39,802 nucleotides of DNA, from assembly GCA_937983405.1 (NCBI GenBank), contig CALJZN010000089.1, positions 1-39,802 on the forward strand. The letters run 5' to 3'. How positions within the stretch are numbered: position 1 is the stretch's first letter; the number at the start of each line of letters is the position of its first letter. A program made the translations under genes and the position numbers. The notes beneath the pieces are model-generated. The model searched no databases, was not told where the DNA came from, and saw only the letters and a list, made by a program, of their open reading frames with translations. Positions 31,208 to 39,756 of the stretch are shown here, in pieces. This DNA is from an uncultured Paracoccaceae bacterium (GTDB lineage: Bacteria > Pseudomonadota > Alphaproteobacteria > Rhodobacterales > Rhodobacteraceae).

Positions 31208-31963
31208 TCAGCCGATGCGGCCGGCGATGAAGGCGCGCGCCTCGGGGCTGCGGGCGCCGCCGCAGATGGCCCCGGTCGGCCCGACCTCGGCCAAGCGGCC
31301 AAGGTGGAGAAGGGCGGCGCGGCCGGAGATGCGGCGCGCCTCCATCGTCGAATGGGGCATGACGAGGATGGAGTGATCGACCTTGGGCCGCAGCAGCAGG
31401 TCCCCGATCGCCGTGGCGGCGATCGGGTCGATCGAGCCGGTGGGCTCGTCCATCAGCAGCACCTCGGGCCGGGGCGAGAGCGCGCGGCCGATGCACCGCC
31501 GCTGCTGCTGTCGGCCCGAGAGGTCGATGCCGTCCTTGGTCATCCGCACGTCCCTGACCGCGTCGCACAGCGTCGCGCGGCGCAGGCAGTGTTCGACATG
31601 CCCGACAAGCGCGGCACCGGGAAGGCCGTGCCGGCGGGCGTCCCGGGCCATGTTCTCGAAGATGCTGATGGGAAGGGGGTGGGTGGCTTCTGCGCGACCC
31701 AGCCGAAGCGGCGGCGGTGCTGCGGCGGGTCGACACCGGGGGCGTGGATGTCCTTCCCCTCGATGGTGATGCGACCCTCCCGGCGCAGGTCGCGGGCGCC
31801 GTCGTGCATCCGGTTGAGGCACGCGAGCGCCGTCGCCTTGCCGCAGCCCGAGGGACCGATGAGGGCGCGACTCTCGCCCGGGGTGCAGACTGCCCCGGGC
31901 GAGGGCGCGCTTCCCGCCGTACCCCAGACTCGCGTCACGCATCTCGATCAGCAGCGCGGCCTT
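31208..31963 (-). pseudogene. Broken phosphate ABC ATPase gene (pstB-like)
   Basis: The minus strand carries a PstB-like ATPase split over two frames. The first frame gives ALLIEMRDASLGYGGKRALA and, later, PISIFENMARD, a signature LSGRQQQRRCIGRAL, Walker B VLLMDEPTGSIDPIA and a degenerate H-loop. The middle frame gives Walker A GPSGCGKATALACLNRMHDG and VAQKPPTPFP. An extra C in the CCCC run (near 31877-31883) and a lost base near 31669-31679 explain the switches and restore the frame. Walker A and signature residues also depart from consensus, which suggests decay rather than only sequencing error. The first frame is open for 244 codons, so a wrong product could be made. No pstSCA or phoU is nearby. 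The 5' limit is approximate. Confidence 0.75.
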
Positions 31964-32129
31964 CCTCGGCGCAGGACCGGCGCCGTCGGCGGGGCGCCTG
32001 CGTGGCGTGCCCCGGCGCCCGTTGCCGCCGGGCGTGTTTCGCGCCTCGGCGCGCCCGCGGGGCGACCCGGATCACGTCCGGCAGGCGTCGGCAAAGAACC
32101 GGGCCAGCCGGCGAACCGTCACGGACCCC

Positions 32130-33413
32130 TCACAATGGCCGGGCCGGCGCCGGCACGGGCCCGGGGTCGAGCCGACGGGCCCCGAGCCAGCTGAGCGCCA
32201 CCAAGAGCGCCGCGGTCGCCAGGCACAGCGCCAGCCCCCCCGTCTGATAGCTGAGCCCCGACAGCAGCGTTCCCAGCAGGCGCCCGGCGGCGTTGGCGCC
32301 ATAGTAGAAGCCCACGTCCATCGTCACCCGCCGCCCCTCCGAGAAGGCGAGGATGAGGTAGGAATGCAGCGAAGAGTTGACAGCGAACACCGCCCCGAAG
32401 GCCAGCAGACCCACGACCAGCGCGCCCGTCAGCACGGGCGAGGGGCCGCCCGCCGCCCAGGCCGCCCCCGCCAGCGCCGCGGGGATGACGAACAGCGCCG
32501 CCGCCCAGCGGCGGGCATCGCCGATCAGCGCCGCCTCGGGCCGTGTGGCGGCGCGCAGCAGCCGCGGCGCCGCCGCCTGGACGGCGCCGTAGAGGATGAT
32601 CCAGAGCGCCATGAACCCGCCGATCAGGAAGAAGGCGGCACGGTTGCCCTCGGGGCTGCCGTCCGAGAGCACGGCGGTGAAGTAGACCGGGATGCCCACC
32701 ACGAACCACACGTCGCGCGCCCCGAACAGGAACACCCGCGCGGCCGAGAGGCGGTTGATGTTGGGCACGGTCGAGAACACCTCGCCGAAGGTCGCCTCCT
32801 TCCGCCCGGCGGGAAGCCCCCCGGGCATCCGCAGCAGCAGGACGACCAGGATCGCCGCCAGCACCGCCGCCATCCCCAGCACCGCCGGCACGAAGCCCGC
32901 GAGCGCGAGAAGCGCCGCACCGAGCAGGAAGCCCAGCCCCTTGACCGCGTTCTTCGAGCCCGTCAGCAGCGCCACCCAGCGGAACAGCCCGCCCTGCTGC
33001 GGCGGGGCGAGCAGCTTCACCGCGCTCTTGGCGCTCATCTTCGCAAGGTCCTTGGCCACGCCCGAAGCGCCCTGCACCGCCATCACGAAGGCGACCGAGG
33101 CCGCGACCGACCACGCCGGATCGAGCCGTGCCAGCGCCAGCAGCGCCGCGATCTGCAGGCCGAGGCCCGCATAGAGCGTCGCGCGCAGGCCAAAGCGCGC
33201 GGCGATCCAGCCGGCCGAAAGGTTCGTCACGATGCCCGCGATCTCGTAGAGCAGAAACAGATAGGCAAGCTGGATCGGGGTGAACCCGAGGCTGTTGAAG
33301 TGCAGCAGCACCAGCATCCGCAGCGCGCCGTCGGTCAGCATGAAGGCCCAGTAGGCCGCGGTGACGGCGATGTAGGCCGCAAGGCCCTCGGGGCGGGGGC
33401 GCGGCGGGGTCAT
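32130..33413 (-). CDS. arsJ: ArsJ-type organoarsenical efflux MFS transporter
   Basis: A 427-residue major facilitator with about twelve hydrophobic helices. The N-terminal helix region (AAYWAFMLTDGALRMLVLLHF), GFTPIQLAYLFLLYEIAGIVTN, GVAKDLAKMSAKSAVK and the C-terminal MDVGFYYGANAAGRLLG match ArsJ as I recall it. Known ArsJ exports 1-arseno-3-phosphoglycerate, the unstable product made when GAPDH uses arsenate instead of phosphate, so arsenate leaves the cell. The GAPDH gene two genes upstream in the same operon strongly supports this. The ATG at 33413 overlaps the stop of the preceding gene by 4 bases. Last gene of the ars operon. Confidence 0.9.
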   Translation of the reverse strand: MTPPRPRPEGLAAYIAVTAAYWAFMLTDGALRMLVLLHFNSLGFTPIQLAYLFLLYEIAGIVTNLSAGWIAARFGLRATLYAGLGLQIAALLALARLDPAWSVAASVAFVMAVQGASGVAKDLAKMSAKSAVKLLAPPQQGGLFRWVALLTGSKNAVKGLGFLLGAALLALAGFVPAVLGMAAVLAAILVVLLLRMPGGLPAGRKEATFGEVFSTVPNINRLSAARVFLFGARDVWFVVGIPVYFTAVLSDGSPEGNRAAFFLIGGFMALWIILYGAVQAAAPRLLRAATRPEAALIGDARRWAAALFVIPAALAGAAWAAGGPSPVLTGALVVGLLAFGAVFAVNSSLHSYLILAFSEGRRVTMDVGFYYGANAAGRLLGTLLSGLSYQTGGLALCLATAALLVALSWLGARRLDPGPVPAPARPL

Positions 33414-34009
33414 GCGCGATGCGCCAGCGACTGGCGCAGGATCAGATAGCCCCCCGACAGGTGCAGCGTGGCGACGCCGGCACCCACCACCAGGTCGGGC
33501 CAGCCCTGCCCCGTGGCCGCGACGCCGACGCCGGCGCCGATCATGGCGACATTGGCCAGCGCGTCGTTGCGCGACGACAGCCAGGCCGCGCGCAGCCCGA
33601 GGCTTTCGGGGGCCGGTCCGCTGCGGGCCGACAGAATGACGGCCGCCGAGGCCAGGTTGGCCGCCAGCGCCAGCGCCGAGACGCTCCAGATCGCGCCGGC
33701 ATGGGGCGGGATCCCGGAGGCGAGTTGCCGCCAGACCTGCCCGATCGCGGCAAGGCCCGGCAGGCACATCAGCCCCGAAATCACAAACCCGAAGCGGCGC
33801 TCGACCGCCTCGGTCCGCCCGCGCATGACAAGGGCGAGGGCATAGACCACGCTGTCCTCGACGAAGTCGATCGCGTCGGCCATGAGCGCGACCGAGCGCG
33901 ACCAGACGGCTGCCGCCATCTCGCCCAGGGCCAAGGTGATGTTGAGCCCGAGCGCGATGACCAGCGCGCGGCGCTCGGTCATGGCGGGCCGTGCGGAGAG
34001 ACCGGTCAC
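33410..34009 (-). CDS. Short cation diffusion facilitator-like membrane protein in the ars operon
   Basis: A 199-residue protein with about six hydrophobic helices, resembling the transmembrane part of cation diffusion facilitators ([20 protein letters not shown] in helix 2 and [14 protein letters not shown] in helix 5). The metal site is incomplete: Asp residues are kept but the usual His is not evident, and the cytosolic C-terminal domain is absent. GTG at 34009 overlaps the gapdh stop (GTGA) and has GGAG upstream, so I prefer it to ATG 33982. Such short CDF-like proteins are found in ars clusters, but their substrate is not known to me. It could move a metal or arsenite, or assist ArsJ. 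Confidence 0.82.
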   Translation of the reverse strand: MTGLSARPAMTERRALVIALGLNITLALGEMAAAVWSRSVALMADAIDFVEDSVVYALALVMRGRTEAVERRFGFVISGLMCLPGLAAIGQVWRQLASGIPPHAGAIWSVSALALAANLASAAVILSARSGPAPESLGLRAAWLSSRNDALANVAMIGAGVGVAATGQGWPDLVVGAGVATLHLSGGYLILRQSLAHRA

Positions 34010-35004
34010 GGTGCCGCTCCGGCCATCAGCGCCACGTCGGTCAGGCGCTGCGCATAGCCCCATTCGTTGTCGTACCAGGCGTAGACCTTCACCTGCGTGC
34101 CGTTCACGACCATGGTGCTTCCGGCATCGACGATCGCCGAACGCGGGTCGTTGACATAGTCCGACGAAACGAGCGGCCGCTCCTCGTAGCCCAGGATGCC
34201 CGCGAGCGGCCCTTCGGCGGCGGCCCTGAACATTGCGTTGACCTCGTCGCGGGTGGTGGCGCGCCCGACCTCGAACACGGCGTCGGTCAGCGAGGCGTTG
34301 AGCAGCGGCACCCGCACGGCATGGCCGTTCAGCCGGCCCGCAAGCTCGGGGTAGATCAGCGCGATCGCGGTGGCCGACCCCGTGGTGGTGGGAATGAGGT
34401 TCAGCAGCGCCGAGCGCGCGCGCCGCAGGTCCTTGGCCGGGCGGTCGACGATGGTCTGGGTGTTGGTGACATCGTGGATCGTGGTGATCGAGCCGTGGCG
34501 GATGCCCAGCCCCTCGTGCACCACCTTGACCAGCGGGGCGAGGCAGTTCGTCGTGCAGGAGGCCGCGGTCAGGATGCGGTGGCGCGCCGGGTCGAAGACG
34601 CCGTGATTGATCCCGTAGACGATGTTGATGGCGTCCTCGTCCTTCACCGGCGCCGAGACGACCACGCGCTTCACCCCGGCGTCGAGATAGGGCGCGAGCC
34701 GCGCCGCCTTGGTGAAGGCGCCGGTGCAGTCCACCACCACGTCCACCCCCGCAAGCGGCAGCCCCTCGATCGTGCGCGACGCCACGAGCGGGATGCGCCG
34801 TCCGTCGATCACGAGCGCCCCGTCCGCGGCGCGGATGTCGGCCGGCCAGCGGCCGTGCACGCTGTCGAACTCCAGCAGAAGCGCGTGCTGCTGGGCGTCG
34901 CCCGCCATGTCGTTGACAAAGGCGATGTCCGCCCCGCGCTCGAGCAGAAAGCGCAGGGCGAGCTTGCCGATTCGGCCTAGGCCGTTGAGCGCGAAAGTGG
35001 TCAT
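34006..35004 (-). CDS. ArsJ-associated glyceraldehyde-3-phosphate dehydrogenase
   Basis: A 332-residue GAPDH. It has the NAD fold start [17 protein letters not shown], Asp32 of an NAD-preferring site, the catalytic Cys150 in [10 protein letters not shown] and His177 in [10 protein letters not shown], and ends with [12 protein letters not shown]. In ars operons a dedicated GAPDH uses arsenate to make 1-arseno-3-phosphoglycerate, which ArsJ exports. Its place here between an arsenate reductase fusion and arsJ indicates this role rather than central glycolysis. Overlaps of 4 bases on both sides (ATGA before, GTGA after) tie it to the operon. It could still take part in glycolysis. Confidence 0.94.
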   Translation of the reverse strand: MTTFALNGLGRIGKLALRFLLERGADIAFVNDMAGDAQQHALLLEFDSVHGRWPADIRAADGALVIDGRRIPLVASRTIEGLPLAGVDVVVDCTGAFTKAARLAPYLDAGVKRVVVSAPVKDEDAINIVYGINHGVFDPARHRILTAASCTTNCLAPLVKVVHEGLGIRHGSITTIHDVTNTQTIVDRPAKDLRRARSALLNLIPTTTGSATAIALIYPELAGRLNGHAVRVPLLNASLTDAVFEVGRATTRDEVNAMFRAAAEGPLAGILGYEERPLVSSDYVNDPRSAIVDAGSTMVVNGTQVKVYAWYDNEWGYAQRLTDVALMAGAAP

Positions 35005-35858
35005 GCTTCGGCATCCGCGGTGGCGCGGCCGAGGTCGTCCACCCAGGCCTGCAGGGCGACCCGGTCAAGCCGCTCGACGGGAAGGCTGGCGAAGGCCGCG
35101 ATGCGGTTGCGCAACTGGCCGTAGGCCTGCTGGAAGGCGCGGCGCCGCTGCGCCTCGGTGCCGGTCGCCTTCACCGGGTCGGGCACGCCCCAGTGGCCCG
35201 TGATCGGCTGTCCGGGCCAGCTTGCGCAGTCCTCGTTGGCGGCACGGTCGCAGACGGTGAAGACGAAGTCCATCACCGGCGCGTCCGGCCCCCGGAAGGC
35301 GAAGACGTGCTTGGCGTACAGCCCCGCGACGTCATGGCCCTTGTCCCTGAGCGTCTCGACCGCGACGGGGTTGAGCGTGGAGGCGGGGTTCATCCCGGCG
35401 GAGTAGGCGTTGAACTTCTCCCCCCCGAGCTTGGCGAGGATCGCCTCGGCAAAGATCGACCGGGCGGAATTTCCCGAACAGATGAAGAGGACGTTGTAGT
35501 GCCGGTTGCTGGCCGTGGTTTCCATGGCGGGTGTCCTTCGGGGGCCGATGGAGGGAAGCGACGGGACCAGATCGGCCCGGGCGCGGAAGGTATCGAGCAG
35601 AAGGGCATCGGCGAGGCGCCGCAGCGCCGCGGGTTCGATGGCATAGCGCAGCGAGGTTCCGCGACGCTCGGGCGCGATCAGCCCGCCACGGGACAGGGCG
35701 GACAGGTATTCCGACAGCGTGCTGGGCTTCAGCCTCAGCGCGGCCGCGATCTCGCCGGCCGGAACGCGGTCGGGGAAACGGCGCACCAGCAGGCGCAGCA
35801 CCGCCAGGCGCTGCGGGTGGCCGAGAAGCGAGAAGAGGGCGGGCGCCGGACACTCCAT
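35001..35858 (-). CDS. Fused ArsR regulator and ArsC arsenate reductase
   Basis: A 285-residue two-domain protein, first gene of the ars operon. Residues about 5-90 are an ArsR-type winged helix ([50 protein letters not shown]). Residues about 119-280 are a low-molecular-weight-phosphatase-type arsenate reductase with the loop CSGNSARS (Cys127, Arg133) and two more cysteines, Cys203 and Cys211, for the disulfide relay. The DNA-binding half has only one Cys (Cys3), so the usual arsenite-binding cysteines are missing. An internal ATG (Met112, 35525) with AAGGA 8 bases before it could also give a free ArsC. The start ATG 35858 has no ribosome-binding site and may lie at the mRNA 5' end. Confidence 0.9.
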   Translation of the reverse strand: MECPAPALFSLLGHPQRLAVLRLLVRRFPDRVPAGEIAAALRLKPSTLSEYLSALSRGGLIAPERRGTSLRYAIEPAALRRLADALLLDTFRARADLVPSLPSIGPRRTPAMETTASNRHYNVLFICSGNSARSIFAEAILAKLGGEKFNAYSAGMNPASTLNPVAVETLRDKGHDVAGLYAKHVFAFRGPDAPVMDFVFTVCDRAANEDCASWPGQPITGHWGVPDPVKATGTEAQRRRAFQQAYGQLRNRIAAFASLPVERLDRVALQAWVDDLGRATADAEA

Positions 35859-35861
35859 GGT

Positions 35862-35894
35862 TTCGTGGATAACCGAAGTACCGCCCGGCGCCAA
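35862..35894 (-). promoter_or_regulatory. Likely ars operon promoter and operator
   Basis: On the minus strand TTGGCG (35894-35889), a 17-base spacer and TATCCA (35871-35866) end 7 bases before the ArsR-ArsC start codon. The -10 box sits inside an inverted repeat TTCG-N8-CGAA (35862-35877), a good place for the regulator to block RNA polymerase. The short distance suggests a leaderless mRNA. The repeat is short, so this is tentative. Confidence 0.42.
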
Positions 35895-36013
35895 GCGCCC
35901 TTGCGTCGGTCGGCCGGTCCGCGCCCTTGGCCTGACGGTCCGGGCCGGCCGGCGCCGCGGAATGGGCAAGCGACAGGCCCGGCCCGAGGGGCCGCACCCT
36001 TGGCGCGGCGCCT

Positions 36014-37192
36014 TCAGATGCCGGTTGCCGCCGCAGAGGGGCGCGCGCGCCGCTCGCGTTCGGTCGCGGACTTGAGCTGCCCGCAGGCCGCCATGATGTC
36101 CTCGCCCCGCGGCGTGCGGATGGGGCTGGCATAGCCCGCCTTGTGCACGATGTCGGCGAAGGCCTCGATCCGCTCCCACTCCGACCGCCGATAGGGCGCA
36201 CCGGGCCATTCGTTGAAGGGGATGAGGTTGATCTTGGCCGGGATGCCCGCGATCAGCCGCACCAGCCGACGGGCGTCGTCATCGCTGTCGTTCACGTCCT
36301 TCAGCATCACATACTCGAAGGTGATGCGCTCGGAGTTCGACAGGCGCGGATAGGCGCGCAGGGCGTCCAGAAGCGCGGCGATGTTCCACTTGCGGTTGAT
36401 GGGCACCAGCCGGTCGCGCACCGCGTCGGTGGTGGCGTGGAACGACACCGCCAGCAGGCAGCCGATCTCGGTCGCGGCGCGGGCGATCTCGGGCACCACC
36501 CCGCTGGTCGACAGCGTGATCCGCCGGCGCGACAGCGCGATGCCCTCGCCGTCCATCACGATGCGCATGGCGTCGCGCACCGCCTCGAAATTGTAGAGCG
36601 GCTCGCCCATGCCCATCAGCACGAGGTTGGACAGAAGCCGCGTCTCGACCTTGGGCTGGCCGGCCACCGGCCACTCCCCCAGATCGTCCCGCGCGACCAT
36701 GACCTGGCCCACGATCTCGCCGGCCGTCAGGTTGCGCACCAGCCGCTGCGTGCCGGTGTGGCAGAAAGAACAGGTCAGCGTGCAGCCCACCTGGCTCGAG
36801 ACGCAGAGCGTGCCGCGCCCCTCCTCGGGGATGTAGACGGTCTCGACCTCGTGCCCCCCGGCGACGCGCAAAAGGTATTTGCGCGTCCCGTCGGCCGAGA
36901 CCTCGCGGCGCACCACCTCGGGCAGGGCGACGGTGAAATGCCGCGCAAGGGCGGCGCGGTAGTCCTTGGCGAGGTTGGTCATCGCCGCGAAGTCGCGCAC
37001 GCCCCAGTGGTAGACCCACTGCCAGATCTGGCGGGTGCGCATCGTCGCCTGCGCCTCGGGCGTGCCGGCGGCGACCAGCGCGGCGCGCAGCCCCTCGCGC
37101 GTCAGCCCGACGAGGTTGACCGGCCCGCCCGCCGGCAGGCGGCGGGGAAGCGTCAGCACGTCCTGGGTGATCGGGGCAGCGGGGGCGGTCAT
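36014..37192 (-). CDS. rlmN: 23S rRNA (adenine-2503-C2)-methyltransferase, dual specificity
   Basis: A 392-residue radical-SAM enzyme that methylates A2503 of 23S rRNA and A37 of some tRNAs. The iron-sulfur motif is CTLTCSFC, followed by the SAM-binding GMGEPLYNF; the mechanistic cysteine near the end is in [12 protein letters not shown]. The N-terminal helical part has [16 protein letters not shown] 37195 and ATG 37192 are adjacent; I chose the ATG, which has GAGG 7 bases before it. It is followed on the same strand by the ars operon after 155 bases and is probably a separate unit. Confidence 0.96.
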   Translation of the reverse strand: MTAPAAPITQDVLTLPRRLPAGGPVNLVGLTREGLRAALVAAGTPEAQATMRTRQIWQWVYHWGVRDFAAMTNLAKDYRAALARHFTVALPEVVRREVSADGTRKYLLRVAGGHEVETVYIPEEGRGTLCVSSQVGCTLTCSFCHTGTQRLVRNLTAGEIVGQVMVARDDLGEWPVAGQPKVETRLLSNLVLMGMGEPLYNFEAVRDAMRIVMDGEGIALSRRRITLSTSGVVPEIARAATEIGCLLAVSFHATTDAVRDRLVPINRKWNIAALLDALRAYPRLSNSERITFEYVMLKDVNDSDDDARRLVRLIAGIPAKINLIPFNEWPGAPYRRSEWERIEAFADIVHKAGYASPIRTPRGEDIMAACGQLKSATERERRARPSAAATGI

Positions 37193-37292
37193 CACGGGGC
37201 CTCGGTCGGCGGGCGCAGCGCCACCCCGCGGAACGTAGCGACGCGGCGGCGCCTTGGAAAGCCCCGGCGGCAGGATCGGGCCGCGCCGGACT

Positions 37293-37826
37293 TCAGGATG
37301 CGGCGGGGCAGCGACGCTCGGCCTCGGTCGTGGCGGCGGTGAAGCCGAGCAGCGAGAAGCTGTCGCGCATCTGGTTGCCGCGGCCCGAACGGCCGGTGAT
37401 GATGGCCTGCTGGCCGCGCCGCATGGCCTCCATCAGCCGGCGATCCTCGTCGGGGCTGGTCGGCCAGGCCCATTCGCCGTCGGTGAACAACTCGAACCTG
37501 TCCGACCCGATCTGCACCGTCACCGTCGAGTTGGGCGCGAAGGGATAGCCGCCGGTATAGGCGATCTCGCCGCGCGTGCCGGGGCGATAGGCCACGAAGA
37601 GCCGGATGTCGCCGCGGCGCACCGTGGTCGGGCGGTTGTTGCGGTCGGTCGCCACCCATTCCTTGGGGGCCGAGACCGCCCAGCACTCCTTCGGGTTCTC
37701 CTCGATGAAGACGCTCCAGTCGGTCTGGGTGGCCACGACGTTGGTGGATTCCTGCGCGGCCGCCGGGGCCGCCAGCGCCAGCGCCAGCGCCGCGCCCAGC
37801 GTGCCGAAACGTCGTCTTGCATCCAT
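37293..37826 (-). CDS. IalB-family secreted protein (invasion-associated locus B)
   Basis: A 177-residue exported protein. Residues 1 to about 24 are a signal peptide (MDARRRF then an alanine/leucine-rich stretch ending AAAQ). The mature part matches the short IalB group common in Rhodobacterales: [66 protein letters not shown] and FSLLGFTAA, with two cysteines that could pair. The name comes from a Bartonella protein linked to red-cell entry; in free-living relatives the role is unknown. ATG 37826 has GGAGG upstream; an earlier start is rejected because the signal peptide begins here. Confidence 0.88.
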   Translation of the reverse strand: MDARRRFGTLGAALALALAAPAAAQESTNVVATQTDWSVFIEENPKECWAVSAPKEWVATDRNNRPTTVRRGDIRLFVAYRPGTRGEIAYTGGYPFAPNSTVTVQIGSDRFELFTDGEWAWPTSPDEDRRLMEAMRRGQQAIITGRSGRGNQMRDSFSLLGFTAATTEAERRCPAAS

Positions 37827-37900
37827 GGGTGTCCGTGCCTCCAGCCTGATGCCCGCCGCGGCGCCGCCCGTCCGGCGGACTTTTGTTCTGGCGAGGGGCG

Positions 37901-37930
37901 TGCCTACTCGATATGCCTTCATACTGTAAA
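37901..37930 (-). promoter_or_regulatory. Probable promoter of the IalB-family gene
   Basis: On the minus strand TTTACA (37930-37925), an 18-base spacer and TAGGCA (37906-37901), about 75 bases before the ATG. The -10 resembles the TAGGCG of the rpmI promoter at the end of this window. This short stretch is the most AT-rich of the region. Confidence 0.45.
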
Positions 37931-37931
37931 T

Positions 37932-37957
37932 GCCGGCAGGGTCAAAACCCTGTCGGC
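37932..37957. promoter_or_regulatory. Strong hairpin between ialB-like and asparaginase genes
   Basis: Arms GCCGGCAGGGT (37932-37942) and ACCCTGTCGGC (37947-37957) form an 11-bp stem with one G-T pair and the loop CAAA. It lies just upstream of the ialB-like promoter and 45 bases before the asparaginase start. It could be an operator, an attenuator in the asparaginase leader or a terminator; the sequence does not decide. Confidence 0.55.
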
Positions 37958-37975
37958 GGCAAATCGCGCAAGCGT

Positions 37976-38001
37976 GAGGGTGCAGGACGAGGGTGCAGGA
38001 C
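37976..38001 (+). repeat. Perfect 13-bp tandem duplication carrying the asparaginase ribosome-binding site
   Basis: GAGGGTGCAGGAC occurs twice in a row (37976-37988, 37989-38001), directly before the ATG at 38002. Each copy has GAGGG; the second is 8 bases from the ATG. The duplication gives two possible ribosome-binding sites. Confidence 0.85.
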
Positions 38002-39027
38002 ATGGCCGCGGCGGTCCCGATGGTCGAGCTCTGGCGCGGCGGGCGTCTCGAGTCCGCCCATGCCGGCCACGCCGTGGTCTGCGATGCGTCGGGCGGGATC
38101 GTCGCTGCCTGGGGCGATCCGTCGCTGCAGATCTATCCGCGGTCGTCCTGCAAGATGCTCCAGGCCCTGCCGCTGGTGGAAAGCGGCGCCGCGGGCGGGC
38201 TGGACGCGCCCGAGCTGGCGCTCGCCTGCGCCTCGCACCAGGGGGCGGCGATGCACACCGGCCGCGTCGCGCGCTGGCTCGCGGCCCTGGGGCTGGGCGA
38301 GGCCGACCTGCGCTGCGGCGCGCACGAACCCGCCGACCGCGCGGCGCGCGACGCGCTGATCCGCGCCGGGCGGGAGCCCTGCCAGCTGCACAACAACTGC
38401 TCGGGCAAGCATGCGGGGTTCCTCACGCTCGCCCGCCACCTGCAGGCCGGGCCGGAGTATGTGGACCCCGACCATCCAGTGCAGCGCGCCGTGCGCGCGG
38501 CCTTCGAGGACATGACCGGCGCGCCCTCGCCCGGCTGGGGGATCGACGGCTGCTCGGCGCCCAACTTCGCCACCACGCTGGCGGGGCTTGCCCGCGCCAT
38601 GGCCCGCATCGCGGCCGCGCGCGCGGACGGGGATGCGCGGGCGCGGGCGGCGGTGCGGCTGCGCGAGGCGATGGTCGCCCATCCCGAGCTGGTGGCGGGC
38701 GAGGGGCGGGCCTGCACCGAGCTGATGCGGGCGATGGCGGGCCGCGTCGCGCTCAAGACCGGGGCCGAGGGCGTCTATGTCGCGATCTGGCCCGGGCGCG
38801 GCCTGGGCCTGGCGCTCAAGATCGCCGATGGCGCGACGCGGGCGGCCGAGGCCGCGGTGGTGGCGCTGCTGGCGCATCTGGGCGCGCTCGACCCGGCCCA
38901 TCCGGCGGCGCTGCGGCGGCTGGATGCCGTGCAGCGCAACTGGCGCGGGCTCGAGACCGGCGTCCTGCGCGCCGCGCCGGGCTTTCCGGGGCCCGGCCTG
39001 CACCGCCGACCGGCCGTTTCCGCTTGA
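38002..39027 (+). CDS. L-asparaginase, Rhizobium etli type (class 3)
   Basis: A 341-residue enzyme hydrolysing asparagine to aspartate and ammonia. It matches the rhizobial asparaginase fold: Ser48 and Lys51 in PRSSCKM, the second Ser in CASHQG (Ser78), Lys252 in ALKTGAEG, and the zinc-binding Cys133/Lys136 in NNCSGKHAG with Cys184 in DGCSAPNF. These positions are close to those I recall for the R. etli enzyme. No signal peptide, so cytosolic. ATG 38002 is preferred over GTG 37993 because GAGGG lies 8 bases before it. The gene ends at the rpmI promoter; no metabolic link to the ribosomal genes is evident. Confidence 0.92.
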   Translation: MAAAVPMVELWRGGRLESAHAGHAVVCDASGGIVAAWGDPSLQIYPRSSCKMLQALPLVESGAAGGLDAPELALACASHQGAAMHTGRVARWLAALGLGEADLRCGAHEPADRAARDALIRAGREPCQLHNNCSGKHAGFLTLARHLQAGPEYVDPDHPVQRAVRAAFEDMTGAPSPGWGIDGCSAPNFATTLAGLARAMARIAAARADGDARARAAVRLREAMVAHPELVAGEGRACTELMRAMAGRVALKTGAEGVYVAIWPGRGLGLALKIADGATRAAEAAVVALLAHLGALDPAHPAALRRLDAVQRNWRGLETGVLRAAPGFPGPGLHRRPAVSA

Positions 39028-39052
39028 AAACCCCGGGGTGCTGGGCTAGGCG
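39024..39052 (+). promoter_or_regulatory. Promoter of rpmI-rplT
   Basis: TTGAAA (39024-39029), a 17-base spacer and TAGGCG (39047-39052). The -35 box overlaps the asparaginase stop codon. It leaves a leader of about 70 bases before rpmI, long enough for control by ribosomal protein L20, although no such structure was proved here. Confidence 0.6.
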
Positions 39053-39128
39053 ACGCGCTCTGATCCGCGCGGCCGGCCGATGTGGCATGCCGAGTCGCGC
39101 GCGCCACCGCTCGCCAGAGGAGACGGAA

Positions 39129-39329
39129 ATGCCCAAGCTCAAGACCAAGTCGGGCGCCAAGAAGCGCTTCAAGATGACCGCGACCGGAAAGGTCGTGGCC
39201 CAGGCCGCCGGCAAGCGCCACGGCATGATCAAGCGCTCGCCCAAGTTCATCCGCGACGCCCGCGGCACCATGGTCCTGTCGGACCAGGACGCCAGGATCG
39301 TCAAGAAATACATGCCCTACGACCGCTGA
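39129..39329 (+). CDS. rpmI: 50S ribosomal protein L35
   Basis: A 66-residue, strongly basic protein of the large ribosomal subunit. It begins [15 protein letters not shown] and ends KYMPYDR, both diagnostic for L35. The ATG at 39129 has GAGGAG at good spacing. It is followed after 12 bases by rplT in the usual rpmI-rplT order. infC does not precede it; the upstream neighbour is asparaginase. Confidence 0.98.
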   Translation: MPKLKTKSGAKKRFKMTATGKVVAQAAGKRHGMIKRSPKFIRDARGTMVLSDQDARIVKKYMPYDR

Positions 39330-39341
39330 GGGGGACCTGAC

Positions 39342-39704
39342 ATGGCACGCGTCAAATCCGGCAAGGTCACCCACGCCCGCCACCGCAAGATCGTCAAGGA
39401 GGCCTCCGGCTACTATGGGATGCGCTCGCGCACCTTCAAGGTGGCGGCGCAGTCGGTGGACAAGGCCAACCAGTATGCCACCCGCGACCGCAAGACGCGC
39501 AAGCGCAACTTCCGCGCGCTGTGGATCCAGCGGATCAACGCCGCCGTGCGGGCGATCGACCCGGGCCTGACCTATTCGCGCTTCATCCACGCGCTGGCCA
39601 TGGCCGGGATCGAGGTGGACCGCAAGGTGCTGGCCGACCTCGCGGTGCACGAGCCCGAGGCCTTCGGCGCGATCGTCGCCCGGGCGCGGGCCACAAGCGC
39701 CTGA
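39342..39704 (+). CDS. rplT: 50S ribosomal protein L20
   Basis: A 120-residue basic protein needed early in assembly of the large ribosomal subunit, where it binds 23S rRNA; in some bacteria it also represses its own operon. It begins [19 protein letters not shown] and has [13 protein letters not shown] and the helical [16 protein letters not shown], all typical. Length is normal. The ATG at 39342 lies 12 bases after the rpmI stop. pheS is often the next gene, but it is not within the window. Confidence 0.98.
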   Translation: MARVKSGKVTHARHRKIVKEASGYYGMRSRTFKVAAQSVDKANQYATRDRKTRKRNFRALWIQRINAAVRAIDPGLTYSRFIHALAMAGIEVDRKVLADLAVHEPEAFGAIVARARATSA

Positions 39705-39717
39705 CCAGCGGCCCGGC

Positions 39718-39756
39718 GCGCGGCCCGGCGGCCGGCCGGCGCCCCCCGGGCCGCGC
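39718..39756 (+). terminator. Large GC hairpin after rplT
   Basis: GCGCGGCCCGG (39718-39728) and CCGGGCCGCGC (39746-39756) form a perfect 11-bp stem with a 17-base loop, starting 13 bases after the rplT stop. No T-run follows. It may be a terminator or attenuator before the next gene. The last 46 bases of the window are GC-rich with no gene seen. Confidence 0.5.

Noticed and set aside
31208-31942. Intact 244-residue ATPase gene
   Set aside because: The open frame skips Walker A, which is in another frame; the gene is better described as a pseudogene.
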